Shown: piece by piece, positions 1-9,085 of the stretch
Layout of the letters: each line of letters opens with the position of its first letter
Position numbering within the stretch: position 1 is the first letter of the stretch
Source: Cyclobacteriaceae bacterium
GTDB taxonomy: Bacteria > Bacteroidota > Bacteroidia > Cytophagales > Cyclobacteriaceae
Direction of reading: 5' to 3'
Length of the DNA stretch: 64,000 bases
Assembly: GCA_016787605.1 (NCBI GenBank)
Contig: JAEUUE010000042.1
Coordinates: 47,003 to 111,002, forward strand
Position numbers and translations under genes: made by a program
The notes under the pieces: model-generated
Told to the model about the DNA's origin: nothing
The model's database searches: none
What the model saw: the letters and a program-made list of their open reading frames with translations, nothing else

Positions 1-43
1 CAGCCACTCGGGCCTTCACGTCTTTCAGCTGGTCGGTTGTCAT
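1..43 (-). CDS. prfB: Probable peptide chain release factor 2, N-terminal 14 codons only
   Basis: Only the first 14 codons lie in the window. They read MTTDQLKDVKARVA from the ATG at 43. This resembles the start of bacterial release factor 2, which recognises UGA and UAA stop codons and releases the finished protein from the ribosome. A good TAnnTTTG promoter box lies 19 bases upstream of the ATG, so the start is well placed. The programmed frameshift site typical of prfB would fall outside the window. The identification rests on a very short stretch and could be wrong. Confidence 0.45.
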   Translation of the reverse strand, partial: MTTDQLKDVKARVA

Positions 44-61
44 GGAAAAAATGATAAGGTG

Positions 62-69
62 CAAATGTA
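62..69 (-). promoter_or_regulatory. TAnnTTTG -7 promoter box for the probable prfB
   Basis: On the minus strand the bases read TACATTTG, an exact match to the Bacteroidota sigma-A -7 consensus TAnnTTTG. It lies 19 bases before the ATG at 43, implying a leader of about 10 bases. No convincing -33 TTTG was seen. Confidence 0.55.
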
Positions 70-116
70 ATACTTTCCGGCGCTTGGCAGTTAGCTAATG
101 GCTGTTGGGGTCGATG

Positions 117-653
117 TTAGCTGCCCTTGTAGAACTTTGAGCCATATTCCACTGTCCGCATGATGGTCCCATTGCCCACCCGGCGGTACTTGGGGCGGAT
201 AAAAATCAGGGAACTGCCCACACCCATGAGTGCTGCAGAGGTAACGACTACGCCAGTATCCACTCCGGGCGGGTTATATCCCAATGCGCTGTTCACCAGG
301 TCAAGGCCGAGGTAAACGGCACCCGAGGTGGCCAGCAATCCGCCGAGCAATGGGGCGATGCCTCTGCGCTCATCTTTTGGAATGAGTATTTTCTGCGTTT
401 TAATGTAATGAATGGTATCGACCGGAACGAGGCGGCTGGTATCCGCTTTGGGCGCCACCGAAATAATCGCCGCAAACTCCAGCAACTCCAGGATGGCGCC
501 TTGCCTCTGCGTGCCGTCTTTCATCACAAAATAGACGTACTCGCCTTCCACATACCGACCCACCGGCTTGCCGTTCTTGAGCAAGACGAGCTGCTTCTGG
601 GCCTGGGAGGCGAAGGAGGTCAAAATCAGCAAACAAGCCAGCAGCCGAAACAT
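117..653 (-). CDS. Hypothetical exported protein with two hydrophobic segments
   Basis: A 178-residue protein with a signal peptide (MFRLLACLLILTSFASQAQ). An N-terminal region of about 70 residues carries a 'VLLKNGKPVGRY' / 'VYFVMKDGTQRQG' pattern, resembling small beta-rich domains in Bacteroidota envelope proteins. Two hydrophobic stretches follow, near residues 100-120 and 135-152, so the protein may be membrane anchored. It stands alone between the probable prfB and ilvE. No family is recognised and no function is assigned. Confidence 0.7.
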   Translation of the reverse strand: MFRLLACLLILTSFASQAQKQLVLLKNGKPVGRYVEGEYVYFVMKDGTQRQGAILELLEFAAIISVAPKADTSRLVPVDTIHYIKTQKILIPKDERRGIAPLLGGLLATSGAVYLGLDLVNSALGYNPPGVDTGVVVTSAALMGVGSSLIFIRPKYRRVGNGTIMRTVEYGSKFYKGS

Positions 654-674
654 GGCTTAATTTCGGCATTTGCC

Positions 675-700
675 ACTAATTGCACGAATTGGCACGAATG
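675..700. repeat. Short tandem AATTGGCACGAAT-type repeat
   Basis: Two imperfect copies of an AATTG-CACGAAT word lie side by side in the gap between ilvE and the hypothetical gene. Similar words are common between genes in Bacteroidota. No function is evident. Confidence 0.3.
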
Positions 701-715
701 AATGCAGTAGAAAGA

Positions 716-1780
716 TCAAATCGAATGAATCCAACCGAAGGGATCGGGACGGGTTCCGCGCTTGATGCCGTCCAGCTCTTCGAGGATACGGTTGGAAAAT
801 TTGCGGGTTTCCACCGGGGGAAGGAAGTAGTTGTGCCCTTCATGGCCGATGAGCTCGATGTGGGCAATGGTTGCCGCAGTACCGGCACCGAAGGCTTCCG
901 TTACTTTGCCGGTCTTCAGGCCGTCCACCAGCTCCTTGACGGTAACTTTGCGCTCTTCGACTTTCATACCCCACGACCGGGCCAGTGTCAGCACGCTGTC
1001 GCGTGTGATACCGCGAAGGATGGTGTCTCCCAGGGCAGGCGTCACCAGCACGTCGCCAAACACGAACATGACATTCATGGTACCTGACTCTTCCACGTAC
1101 TTGTGTTCGTGGCCGTCGGTCCAGATCAACTGATGGTAACCTTGCTCCTGCGCCAGCTTGGCCGGGTAAAGGGATCCGGCGTAGTTGCCGCCGGTCTTCG
1201 CGAAGCCCGTACCCCCATCGATGGCGCGGGTGTATTTGGTTTCAATTTTCACCCGAACCGGAGTGGAGTAATAGGGGCCTACAGGCGAATTGATAATCAT
1301 GAAGGTGAAATCCAGCGAGGGCCGGATGCCAATGTATTCTTCCGCCGAAAACATGAACGGACGGATATACAGTGAGCTTCCCGGCGTGGTCGGAATCCAA
1401 TCCCTGTCCATCCGAATCAGCGTCTCCATTCCCTCCATGAAAATGTCTTCCGGGAGGTAAGGCATGCACATCCGGTCCGCGGAGATGTTCATGCGCTTCC
1501 AGTTGTCGAGCGGACGAAATACGAGGGCCTTACCCTCGTCGTTCTTAAAGGCCTTCAATCCTTCGAAAATGCTCTGGCCGTAATGCAATGCCGGGGTAGC
1601 CGGGCTAACCTGGATGTGGCCGTAGGGCACCACCCGAAAATTTCGCCAGTCACCGTTGCGGTAGTCGGCGAGAAACATATGGTCGGCATATACCTTGCCG
1701 AACGGGATGTTGTTAAAGTCAACTTGCGACAGCCTGGAGGTGGCCACTTTGTCAATCTTGATATCCAGCGTTTCGACCAT
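716..1780 (-). CDS. ilvE: Branched-chain amino acid aminotransferase
   Basis: A 354-residue fold-type IV PLP enzyme that interconverts leucine, isoleucine and valine with their 2-oxo acids using glutamate/2-oxoglutarate. The Schiff-base lysine lies in FAKTGGNYAGS, and the downstream YVEESGTMNVMF segment matches the family's phosphate-binding region. The length fits the bacterial class close to eukaryotic BCATs. The frame is open further upstream, to 1900, but the ATG at 1780 (MVETLDIKIDK) gives the usual length and leaves room for a leader. On the minus strand TATCTTGC, a variant -7 box, lies about 20 bases before this ATG. The adenosyltransferase gene lies upstream on the same strand, 127 bases away. 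Confidence 0.93.
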   Translation of the reverse strand: MVETLDIKIDKVATSRLSQVDFNNIPFGKVYADHMFLADYRNGDWRNFRVVPYGHIQVSPATPALHYGQSIFEGLKAFKNDEGKALVFRPLDNWKRMNISADRMCMPYLPEDIFMEGMETLIRMDRDWIPTTPGSSLYIRPFMFSAEEYIGIRPSLDFTFMIINSPVGPYYSTPVRVKIETKYTRAIDGGTGFAKTGGNYAGSLYPAKLAQEQGYHQLIWTDGHEHKYVEESGTMNVMFVFGDVLVTPALGDTILRGITRDSVLTLARSWGMKVEERKVTVKELVDGLKTGKVTEAFGAGTAATIAHIELIGHEGHNYFLPPVETRKFSNRILEELDGIKRGTRPDPFGWIHSI

Positions 1781-1906
1781 GACCTGTTGGTTTGGGTGGC
1801 AAGATAGATTTATTCCTAAAGTCAGGCTAACGGATGTTAGGAAAATTTGGTTTCTGCCGAATTTGTTAAAAAAAACTAATCCTGGCCACCCGATGATCAC
1901 CCAAGA

Positions 1907-2455
1907 TTACATCCGGGGCTTCCAGGGTGTCTCAGGCGCCTTCAGTTCCGAAGCCATGGCGCGACAGAGGACGAAGAAATAGTCGGATAACCGGTTGAGG
2001 TATTTCATCGTCAGCGCCCCCACTGGCTCCTGTTCGTTCAGCTCGATGACCAATCTCTCCGCCCTTCGGCAAACGGTCCGCGTAACGTGCCCGAAGGAAA
2101 CCGACGGATGGCCGCCGGGAAGGACAAATACTTTCATGGGTTCCAGTTTCCCTTCCATGGCGTCGATGCGCTGTTCGAGAAAAGTGACATCATCGGGTGA
2201 CAACGAGGGCACCTTCACTTTAGTGTTGCCGGGCTCGACGGCCAGTATCGACCCGATGGTAAACAGCCGGTCCTGGATCTCTACCAGTTCGTCGTGCCGG
2301 GAATGGTTCACTGGTTGATCGCGGAGAACGCCCACCCAGGAATTGAGTTCATCAATTGTACCATATGTATTGATGCGCAGATCAGATTTGGAAACCCGCT
2401 TTCCTCCGAACAGGGCGGTGGTTCCCTCGTCGCCGGTCTTGGTGTAGATTTTCAT
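1907..2455 (-). CDS. Cob(I)alamin adenosyltransferase, PduO type
   Basis: A 182-residue PduO-family ATP:corrinoid adenosyltransferase, which makes adenosylcobalamin from cob(I)alamin and ATP. The N-terminal ATP-binding motif is present (YTKTGDEGTTALFGGKRVSK), as is the later conserved VTRTVCRRAERLVIEL helix of the five-helix bundle. The length is normal for the family. It implies that the organism uses a B12-dependent enzyme such as methylmalonyl-CoA mutase; none is encoded in this window. It lies between ilvE and an outer-membrane protein on the same strand with no sign of a shared pathway. Confidence 0.9.
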   Translation of the reverse strand: MKIYTKTGDEGTTALFGGKRVSKSDLRINTYGTIDELNSWVGVLRDQPVNHSRHDELVEIQDRLFTIGSILAVEPGNTKVKVPSLSPDDVTFLEQRIDAMEGKLEPMKVFVLPGGHPSVSFGHVTRTVCRRAERLVIELNEQEPVGALTMKYLNRLSDYFFVLCRAMASELKAPETPWKPRM

Positions 2456-2471
2456 AGGTCTTGTTGGCGTG

Positions 2472-3209
2472 CTATTTCAGCGACTTCAGGTTAACGGAAT
2501 AAACGACACCTAAGTTTATGCAATGCTGAACAAAATCGGGATTCCCATAGTGAGAATCAGCCCCGGGAGGAATGCCTGAAGTCTGATACCACGATGAAAT
2601 ACTCTGTTGGTACGAAGCCAAGACTGTAAGTCGGCTATTGTCGGAAAGTTCAAAATGGCAACCCGCCTGAATAGTCGGAAAAAAATTCCACTCATTCACA
2701 CCGGAATTCAAAGATGAATTGAAGGTGAATCCATTTCCAAGAAGCACGGAAACGTCGGTGGAGGCTTTGAGCAACTTTCGGACTGAGAGGCCAATTCCCG
2801 CGAAGTAAGACACCTTGTCACGGCGCCAAAACGCGTAATTCAGACTCAACGGCACCTCTAACCAAGAGTAGGTGCTATGTGCCTCCGAATACGCCACCAT
2901 TGCGCTGGGGTTCCCACCCCACCTTTCAAACCTGTAATTGCTGCGCTCGAAGACATACCCCAGTGAAGTTTCAAGAGTAAACCTCGAGGAAAGACCATGA
3001 TGAATCGTAACTCCGGCTTTATAGCCAGCACCTGGCTCCTTCAAATACCTTACCGTCGGGCCTTCGATGTTATTCGCTGTCAAATACGACAGATTGCCAG
3101 AGAAATAGAATCCGAGCCTTGTATCAGAATCAGTGGCGCTATGATCAGATTGGCCAACGCTATCGAAAAGCAAACAAACGAGGAAAAGTAATGTAGCCGC
3201 CCGCCTCAT
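2472..3209 (-). CDS. Outer-membrane beta-barrel protein, PorT/OmpW-like
   Basis: A 245-residue exported protein. From the ATG at 3209 it begins with a signal peptide (MRRAATLLFLVCLLFDSVGQ) and continues as alternating aromatic/polar strands, for example 'LGFYFSGNLSYLTAN', 'RFTLETSLGYVFERS' and 'VSYFAGIGLSVRKLL'. These are typical of the Bacteroidota outer-membrane barrel domain (PF13568-like). The frame is open further upstream to 3317, but that start would overlap the ABC gene and lacks a signal sequence at its N-terminus. Base composition is somewhat lower in GC than in the neighbours. Ligand and role are unknown. Confidence 0.75.
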   Translation of the reverse strand: MRRAATLLFLVCLLFDSVGQSDHSATDSDTRLGFYFSGNLSYLTANNIEGPTVRYLKEPGAGYKAGVTIHHGLSSRFTLETSLGYVFERSNYRFERWGGNPSAMVAYSEAHSTYSWLEVPLSLNYAFWRRDKVSYFAGIGLSVRKLLKASTDVSVLLGNGFTFNSSLNSGVNEWNFFPTIQAGCHFELSDNSRLTVLASYQQSISSWYQTSGIPPGADSHYGNPDFVQHCINLGVVYSVNLKSLK

Positions 3210-3256
3210 AGCTAACGAAACTACAAAAAAAGAGGCTCTCTTAAAACGCCTTTGGG

Positions 3257-3982
3257 CTAGTGGGCGATTACTGCATCCGGCGTCTGCCGGGTAATCCGGT
3301 CGTTCGGACGATCCCACTCCACCAGTCCGTCGCGGAGTCGGATGATGCGATGGGCATAGTGCGCAATATCATCTTCGTGCGTCACCATGATGATCGTGTT
3401 CCCCCTATCATGCAGTTCCTGGAAGAGCGCCATGATGCTATGCGACGTCTTCGAGTCGAGGTTACCGGTGGGTTCGTCGGCGAGGATAATCGAGGGATTG
3501 TTGACGAGCGCCCGGGCAATGGCCACACGCTGGCGTTGACCACCCGACAACTCATTGGGTTTGTGGTGGTGACGATCGGCCAGGCTCACACTTTCCAGGG
3601 CGGCCATGGCCATTTCATTCCGTTCGTCCTTCTTGTAGCCGGCGTAGATCAGGGGCAAGGCCACGTTCTCGAGGGCCGTGGCGCGGGGAAGGAGGTTAAA
3701 GGTCTGGAACACGAAGCCAATCTCCTTGTTTCGCACGGTGGCCAACTCGTTCTCCGTCATCTCGCTCACCAACTGGTTATTCAGGATGTACGACCCACTG
3801 GTCGGCGTATCCAGGCAGCCTACGATATTCATCAGGGTGGACTTGCCCGAGCCTGAAGGGCCCATGAAGGCCACATACTCCCCTTTATCGATATTGATCG
3901 ACACCCCCTGGAGCGCCCTCACAATATTGTCGCCCATCTTGTATTCCTTCCGGATATCGTGCGTTTCGATGATTTTGGCCAT
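3257..3982 (-). CDS. ABC transporter ATP-binding protein, LolD/MacB type
   Basis: A 241-residue ATPase with Walker [10 protein letters not shown], signature [15 protein letters not shown], Walker [13 protein letters not shown] and H-loop MVTHE. The [16 protein letters not shown]-loop region is typical of the LolD/MacB/FtsE branch, which drives lipoprotein release or macrolide and peptide efflux without moving substrate through its own channel. The ATG at 3982 ([14 protein letters not shown]) gives the usual start; an ATG three codons upstream is possible. No permease is adjacent, so the partner must be encoded elsewhere and the substrate cannot be given. Confidence 0.88.
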   Translation of the reverse strand: MAKIIETHDIRKEYKMGDNIVRALQGVSINIDKGEYVAFMGPSGSGKSTLMNIVGCLDTPTSGSYILNNQLVSEMTENELATVRNKEIGFVFQTFNLLPRATALENVALPLIYAGYKKDERNEMAMAALESVSLADRHHHKPNELSGGQRQRVAIARALVNNPSIILADEPTGNLDSKTSHSIMALFQELHDRGNTIIMVTHEDDIAHYAHRIIRLRDGLVEWDRPNDRITRQTPDAVIAH

Positions 3983-4142
3983 ACGGTGCAATCTTTTGAG
4001 TTCTATTCCTTCAACTGATGGAGGGCTTCAGGGTTTCAAACCAGGGCCCAAAATCTTTAAATAATGCGTTTTCAGGGCGCCAAGGTACAATAATTACATG
4101 ACCGGAAGGGACCTCACCGGAGACGAAAAAGAGACCGGGAGG

Positions 4143-5012
4143 TTACACCCCACGGATAAAGCTGATGGCTCTCTGGATGACCTCCTCGTCTTTGAGAATC
4201 CGGTTGTGCCCCAATCCCTTGGTCCGGTAGAGCCTCGCGGCCGGGTAAGCCTTCACCAGTTCCTCGGCACTCCGGAACACCACATCGGTATCGTCCTCGT
4301 CATTGATCACGAGCAGGTCGATGGGTTTGGGGAGATGCCGGACGGCGTAGAGCGCAGTGAACTCGTCAAACGTCTTCCCGGTCTTGCGGATCACGAATTT
4401 CTTAAACCGTTCGGCCGACGACCAGGATCCGTTGATAGCCCGGAGGAAGGTCTTGAGTATTTCGTCGCCAATGGAAGGGCTGGCGATGTTCACGAGCTTT
4501 CGGACCGGCAGCCCGTTCATCGCGGCATACAGCATGGCCGCCCCTCCGAACGAGTGGGTGATGATGCCTGCCGGTTCACCGAACTTCTCGTAGACGGCCA
4601 AAAACATCTGGTGAAATTCAGGGATGGATGTCGCCCGTCCGTCTGATCGACCGTGGGCAGGACCATCCGGTCCTACCACCGAAAAACCCTGGGCGACCAA
4701 CTCGGGAATGAATTTTCGGAATTGCGTTGCCCTTCCGGCCCATCCGTGCACCAACAACACGTACGGATCCTGCGGGCGGCCCCATTGCCGCCCACGGATG
4801 GTTTTATCTCCCAGCTGGAAAGAGAACTCGACTCCTTCCCGGGCGACGTCCTGCTCCCGCTCGGGTGTCGGGTAGCGCAAGGGCACATAGAATACCAGTC
4901 GGAAGATTCGGTCAGCGAGAAAGGGGGCTACTTTCTCCAGGACGGGGAAGGCGGCCCTGACGATGCGGAGCAACCACGGTACATTGTTCTTCTTTTTCTT
5001 GTCTCCTTTCAT
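4143..5012 (-). CDS. Alpha/beta hydrolase
   Basis: A 289-residue alpha/beta-hydrolase-fold protein. The oxyanion-hole motif LVHGWAG is near residue 97 and the nucleophile elbow is THSFGG, with Ser as nucleophile. An acidic residue follows in LLVINDEDDTDV and the catalytic His is in KGLGHNRIL near the C-terminus, so the catalytic triad appears complete. It has no signal peptide. A basic, hydrophobic N-terminal segment of about 40 residues could associate with membrane. It starts five bases after the NRDE gene and is probably co-transcribed with it. The substrate is unknown. Confidence 0.82.
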   Translation of the reverse strand: MKGDKKKKNNVPWLLRIVRAAFPVLEKVAPFLADRIFRLVFYVPLRYPTPEREQDVAREGVEFSFQLGDKTIRGRQWGRPQDPYVLLVHGWAGRATQFRKFIPELVAQGFSVVGPDGPAHGRSDGRATSIPEFHQMFLAVYEKFGEPAGIITHSFGGAAMLYAAMNGLPVRKLVNIASPSIGDEILKTFLRAINGSWSSAERFKKFVIRKTGKTFDEFTALYAVRHLPKPIDLLVINDEDDTDVVFRSAEELVKAYPAARLYRTKGLGHNRILKDEEVIQRAISFIRGV

Positions 5013-5017
5013 GCGGC

Positions 5018-5782
5018 TTACTCGATCGCAAATTCAAACTGGCGGGTCGAGTGCGCAAAGGTAGTGAGGTCGTACACACGTTCAGCGAAATGCACCTGGT
5101 TTTGCCGATCCACAAGAATGACCGTGGAGCAGCGGGAACCGTAATTGGGACTCTTGATAAACATGGAGGAGAGTACGCGCTCCCGTTCGATGCCCACCCC
5201 GGTATCGGGCAATGCGTCGTCAGGGGCCTGCTCTTCGTCGTAAAGAAGGTCAAGCAATTCTTCGGGAAGGACGGTCTCCTTCCTAAGGAGGGGTGACAGC
5301 AACTGCTTGCCTCGCTCCACTTTTGGCCAGGGCGTGTTCAGGAGGTGGTTACTCAGTCCATGAAGGCCATCGGTCATCGCGTGGATACCTTCCGCGTAGT
5401 TGGAGTAGTACCAAAGCCTATCCGGAGTGCCTACGAGCAAATTGAAACCGTTGTACTCCCGGCCCCGCTGCATGACTTCACGGAGGTAGATTTCTCCTTC
5501 AACTTCTCGCATGAGGTAATCGGATACCAGGTGACCCCGGGAAGGTGCTGAGGGATTGATGTTGGCGGGATCCCTGAAATTGGTAAGCAGACTGATTCGT
5601 CCCTTGCGCGAGATACCCAGCCACGTGCCGTTGGCCTCCAGGTCTCGCCCGGCAAGCACATGAGGGACATCCGGCCAAAACGAAGCCGGGGCGGTGCGCC
5701 GTTGATGAAACTCGTCGCGGTTTCCCGCAAGAATCAACTTATAGCGGGGGTGCTCATTAACAGAAAGAAAGATCAGGCACAC
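5018..5782 (-). CDS. NRDE family protein (TANGO2-like)
   Basis: A 254-residue member of the NRDE/TANGO2 family (PF05742). The name-giving motif is in AGNRDEFHQRRT and the chain begins MCLIF, with Cys2 where the family's Ntn-hydrolase-like nucleophile is expected. Other family hallmarks are 'LAGRDLEANGTWLGIS' and 'RCSTVILVDRQ'. The eukaryotic relatives affect Golgi organisation and haem or lipid handling; the bacterial role is not established. It is followed five bases later by the alpha/beta hydrolase gene on the same strand. Confidence 0.87.
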   Translation of the reverse strand: MCLIFLSVNEHPRYKLILAGNRDEFHQRRTAPASFWPDVPHVLAGRDLEANGTWLGISRKGRISLLTNFRDPANINPSAPSRGHLVSDYLMREVEGEIYLREVMQRGREYNGFNLLVGTPDRLWYYSNYAEGIHAMTDGLHGLSNHLLNTPWPKVERGKQLLSPLLRKETVLPEELLDLLYDEEQAPDDALPDTGVGIERERVLSSMFIKSPNYGSRCSTVILVDRQNQVHFAERVYDLTTFAHSTRQFEFAIE

Positions 5783-5845
5783 GGCAATACGGGTCGATTT
5801 AGGAGTGAAAACAAGCGCACCCTCGGAAGGGTTCCCTTGCCGCTG

Positions 5846-6448
5846 TCAATCATCGAACAGTTCGAGTTGAGCTGGCAACAGCTGAAAGGTTTTGCGGTGG
5901 TAGAGACTTACGCCAAGATTCCGGATGCCATCGCGGTGCTCCGGTGTGGGGTAACCCATGTTGGTCTCCCATGCATACCCCGGGCATTCGAGTGCCAATT
6001 GTTGCATCCGCTCGTCACGATAGGTCTTGGCAAGAACAGACGCGGCGGCAATGGAATAGTAAAGCGCGTCGCCTTTGACAATACACTGGTAAGGAAGATC
6101 AAGCGCTGGCCGAAAGCGGTTTCCATCGATCAGGAGCATCTCCGGTCGCACCGAGAGCTTCTCTACCGCGCGATGCATGGCGAGAAAGGAAGCGTTGAGG
6201 ATGTTGATTTCATCAATTTCTTCATGACTTGCTTCACCCACTCCCCAAGCCAGCGCCTCGCGCAGGATGTCGGTTCGCACCTCCAGGCGCTCATCGCGGG
6301 TCAACTGCTTGGAATCGTTCAGCAACGGGTGGCGAAATTTCTTGGGCAGGATGACTGCCGCGGCGACCACCGGGCCGGCGAGGCAGCCGCGGCCGGCTTC
6401 ATCGCAACCGGCTTCAACGAGGTCATGGGTATAGGCAGACTTCAGCAC
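5846..6448 (-). CDS. rnhB: Ribonuclease HII
   Basis: A 200-residue ribonuclease HII, which nicks RNA-DNA hybrids 5' of embedded ribonucleotides. The N-terminal catalytic pair lies in [13 protein letters not shown] (Asp16, Glu17). Further acidic residues lie in LLIDGNRF and in the YRDERM segment, and the [11 protein letters not shown] helix is characteristic. The start codon is GTG at 6448, with no better ATG nearby. A near-match to the -7 box (GAACTTTG) lies roughly 20 bases upstream on the minus strand. The gene faces away from the Nudix gene. Confidence 0.93.
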   Translation of the reverse strand: MLKSAYTHDLVEAGCDEAGRGCLAGPVVAAAVILPKKFRHPLLNDSKQLTRDERLEVRTDILREALAWGVGEASHEEIDEINILNASFLAMHRAVEKLSVRPEMLLIDGNRFRPALDLPYQCIVKGDALYYSIAAASVLAKTYRDERMQQLALECPGYAWETNMGYPTPEHRDGIRNLGVSLYHRKTFQLLPAQLELFDD

Positions 6449-6516
6449 GCAGATCCGTAGGTCGTGCCAAAGTTCGGAGATTAATGTCGTTTTTTGCCGG
6501 GTAAACCCTCAAAACT

Positions 6517-7062
6517 GTGGACCAAGCCAAGAAAAATCCATGGATAACGCGTGGCTCGCGGGATATTTACGAAAACGCCTGGATCAGCCTCACCGAATTC
6601 GACGTCCTTAATCCATCCGGCAAGCCCGGCATCTATGGCAAAGTGCATTTCAAGAACAAGGCCGTCGGCATCGTGCCGGTTGATGCGGAGGGCTGCACAT
6701 ACCTCGTTGGCCAATACCGGTATGTACTGGATGCCTGGAGCTGGGAGATCCCGGAAGGAGGCGCCCCGCTGGGCACCGATCCATTGGAATCCGCCAAACG
6801 GGAGCTCAAGGAGGAGACCGGGTTCACGGCAGCCCGCTGGACATTGCTCCAGCGAGCCCACCTCTCCAATTCCGTGTCGGACGAAGAGGCACTCATCTAC
6901 CTGGCCGAAGATCTAACGCCCGGCGACAACGCGCTGGACGAAACAGAAGCCGGGCTGGTGATGAAAAGACTGCCGCTCAGCGAAGCGGTAAGAATGGTGC
7001 ATGAGGGAGAAATCACCGACAGCATGAGCGTGATCGGACTCCTTCGGGTCGGCCAGAGTTAG
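6517..7062 (+). CDS. Nudix hydrolase, ADP-ribose/ADP-sugar pyrophosphatase-like
   Basis: A 181-residue Nudix hydrolase resembling ADP-ribose pyrophosphatases, which cleave nucleoside diphosphate sugars to AMP and sugar phosphate. The Nudix helix is clear (RELKEETGF) and is preceded by the family's PEGGAPLG loop. The outer Glu expected before the helix is Thr here, so the box is slightly non-canonical. The metal-binding REL-x-EE core is intact. The start is a GTG at 6517, because the in-frame ATG at 6484 is cut off by a stop. It is followed 34 bases later by the MATE gene. Confidence 0.88.
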   Translation: MDQAKKNPWITRGSRDIYENAWISLTEFDVLNPSGKPGIYGKVHFKNKAVGIVPVDAEGCTYLVGQYRYVLDAWSWEIPEGGAPLGTDPLESAKRELKEETGFTAARWTLLQRAHLSNSVSDEEALIYLAEDLTPGDNALDETEAGLVMKRLPLSEAVRMVHEGEITDSMSVIGLLRVGQS

Positions 7063-7096
7063 AAATCGAAATCCTATTATTGAACCTAGATTTTCC

Positions 7097-8437
7097 GTGG
7101 CCACCCTTTCCTCCTATCGCGCCGAAGCACGCACGAGCTTTCTCCTCGCCTACCCCGTCATGATCAGCATGCTGGGCCAGGTGATGACCGGCGTCGCCGA
7201 CAGCATCATGATCGGATGGACCGGCGCCGTTCCCCTGGCGGCCTCTTCGCTGGCCAACAGTTTCTTCACGGTGCTCCTGTTTTTCGGAGTCGGGGTCTCG
7301 TACGCGATCACTCCGCTGGTCGCCGAAGCCTCCGGATCTGGTGACGAGCGGAGGATCATCGACGCCCTCCGTCACGGAATGATCATTAACCTCGTGACTG
7401 GCGTCGTGCTTGTCGCTATCGTGATCTCCGGCCAGCAGGTCCTTGTCCACATCGGGCAGCCCGCTGATGTGGTAGACCTGGCCATTCCCTACCTGCTCAT
7501 CATCACCTACTCCATTATTCCTACGATGATCTTTCAGACCTTCCGGCAGTTCGCGGAGGGCCTGCATCGCACGCGCATGGCCATGGTGATCATGATCGTC
7601 AGCAACCTGCTCAATGTCGTTCTCAACTACGTGCTCATCTACGGCATCTGGATCTTCCCGGAGATGGGATTGAATGGTGCAGGCTGGGCAACGTTCATTG
7701 CGCGGGTGGTCATGGCAGTATGGATGGGGGCCTACGTCTTCTACGGCCATCGATTTACCGCCTACCGCGCCGGCTTCCGCTTTGGAGACTATTCCCGCTC
7801 GCTCATCAACCGGATGCTTCACATCGGCATTCCCGCCGGGGCACAATTCATCTTCGAAGCGGCCGCGTTCGGCTTCTCCGCCATCATGATGGGATGGCTG
7901 GGGGCCAACACGCTGGCGGCGCATCAGATCGCCATCAATCTGGCGACCGTCAGCTACATGACTACCTCCGGCCTCGGAGCCGCTGCCACCATCCGTGTCG
8001 GCACCTTCCTCGGGCAACGGGATGGGGTCGCCGTGAGGAGATCCGGATTTACGCTCATCGGGTTGGGGATCGGCATCATGCTTCTCTGGGCGATTGCCTT
8101 CATTGCCGGCAAGCATCTGCTTCCAGGCTTTTACATCGATAATGCCTCCGTACTGGAAATCGCCGCGCCGCTGATGGTTATCGCCGGCTTCTTCCAGATG
8201 TCAGACGGCGTGCAAGTAGTCTGCGCCGGCGCGCTTCGCGGTTTACAGGATGTCAAGATTCCCTCGTTGCTCATCTTCGTCGCCTATTGGGTGCTGGCCC
8301 TGCCGATCGGTTACGTGCTGGCTTTCGTCCTCGGCTACGGCGCACTGGGCATCTGGATGGGTCTCCTGCTAGGGCTTACCTTGACGGCCGGCGCCATGGT
8401 CTGGCGCTTCAACCAACTCTCCCGCCGTCCGCTCTGA
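7097..8437 (+). CDS. MATE family efflux transporter
   Basis: A 446-residue multidrug and toxin extrusion transporter, exchanging cationic drugs or metabolites for Na+ or H+ across the inner membrane. It has about 12 hydrophobic helices in two similar halves. Typical segments include 'AYPVMISMLGQVMTG', 'GWTGAVPLAASSLANS', and 'IPAGAQFIFEAAAFG' at the start of the second half. The start codon is GTG at 7097. No regulator is adjacent and the substrate cannot be predicted. Confidence 0.9.
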   Translation: MATLSSYRAEARTSFLLAYPVMISMLGQVMTGVADSIMIGWTGAVPLAASSLANSFFTVLLFFGVGVSYAITPLVAEASGSGDERRIIDALRHGMIINLVTGVVLVAIVISGQQVLVHIGQPADVVDLAIPYLLIITYSIIPTMIFQTFRQFAEGLHRTRMAMVIMIVSNLLNVVLNYVLIYGIWIFPEMGLNGAGWATFIARVVMAVWMGAYVFYGHRFTAYRAGFRFGDYSRSLINRMLHIGIPAGAQFIFEAAAFGFSAIMMGWLGANTLAAHQIAINLATVSYMTTSGLGAAATIRVGTFLGQRDGVAVRRSGFTLIGLGIGIMLLWAIAFIAGKHLLPGFYIDNASVLEIAAPLMVIAGFFQMSDGVQVVCAGALRGLQDVKIPSLLIFVAYWVLALPIGYVLAFVLGYGALGIWMGLLLGLTLTAGAMVWRFNQLSRRPL

Positions 8438-8504
8438 TCGGTCTATATGGAGACCGGGGTTGCATTATGTATCCCGCAAGGCGTACCTTCACCCACGCTG
8501 AACC

Positions 8505-9065
8505 ATGACCGAAACTGCGCGACCTGTCCGACATTCCCAGACGACCATCACGGAACTGATGGTCCCGTCCTACGCCAACTTTGGCGGGAAGATTCACGGC
8601 GGGATCCTGCTTTCGCTGATGGACAAGGTTGCCTATGCCTGCGCCACCAAGCATGCCGGCACCTACTGCGTGACCGTTTCGGTCGACAAGGTGGAGTTTC
8701 TCGCCCCCGTCGACGTCGGCGAATTGGTGTCCATGCACGGTTCCGTTAACTATGTGGGCCGGTCATCGCTCGTAGTCGGCATTCGGGTGGAGGCGCTCAA
8801 CGTCCGGACCAACGTGGTCAAGCATACCAACTCCTCCTTTTTCACCATGGTCGCCAAGGATGAAAACGAGAAGCCGACGACGGTTCCCCGACTTATCCTG
8901 GAAACCAAAGAAGATGTCAAGCGCTTCATCGAGGCGATGAACATGCGCAAGGTAAAGGCGGCGATGAAGGAACAGATGGACGACGCGCGATCGCACATCG
9001 ACATCGCCCATGCGGCCACCTTGCTCAAGGATGAACGCTGCGTTTTGGCCTGGAAACAAGAATAA
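8505..9065 (+). CDS. Acyl-CoA thioesterase, hotdog fold
   Basis: A 186-residue hotdog-fold thioesterase of the acyl-CoA hydrolase (YciA/ACOT) group, releasing CoA and a fatty acid. The core reads GGKIHGGILLSLMDKVAYACA, 'VTVSVDKVEFLAPVDVGE' and 'NYVGRSSLVVGIRVEA', which covers the central helix and the sheet strands. The C-terminal 50 residues are charged and helical and probably form an oligomer contact. It lies between the MATE gene and a secreted peptidase, all on the plus strand. Confidence 0.87.
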   Translation: MTETARPVRHSQTTITELMVPSYANFGGKIHGGILLSLMDKVAYACATKHAGTYCVTVSVDKVEFLAPVDVGELVSMHGSVNYVGRSSLVVGIRVEALNVRTNVVKHTNSSFFTMVAKDENEKPTTVPRLILETKEDVKRFIEAMNMRKVKAAMKEQMDDARSHIDIAHAATLLKDERCVLAWKQE

Positions 9066-9085
9066 GCTAATCTCAACCCATACCC

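Noticed and set aside
7013-8116. Long minus-strand reading frame of 367 codons opposite the MATE gene
   Set aside because: It is rich in His, Asp, Gly and Arg with no family resemblance, and it mirrors a clear transporter gene. It is a GC-rich shadow.
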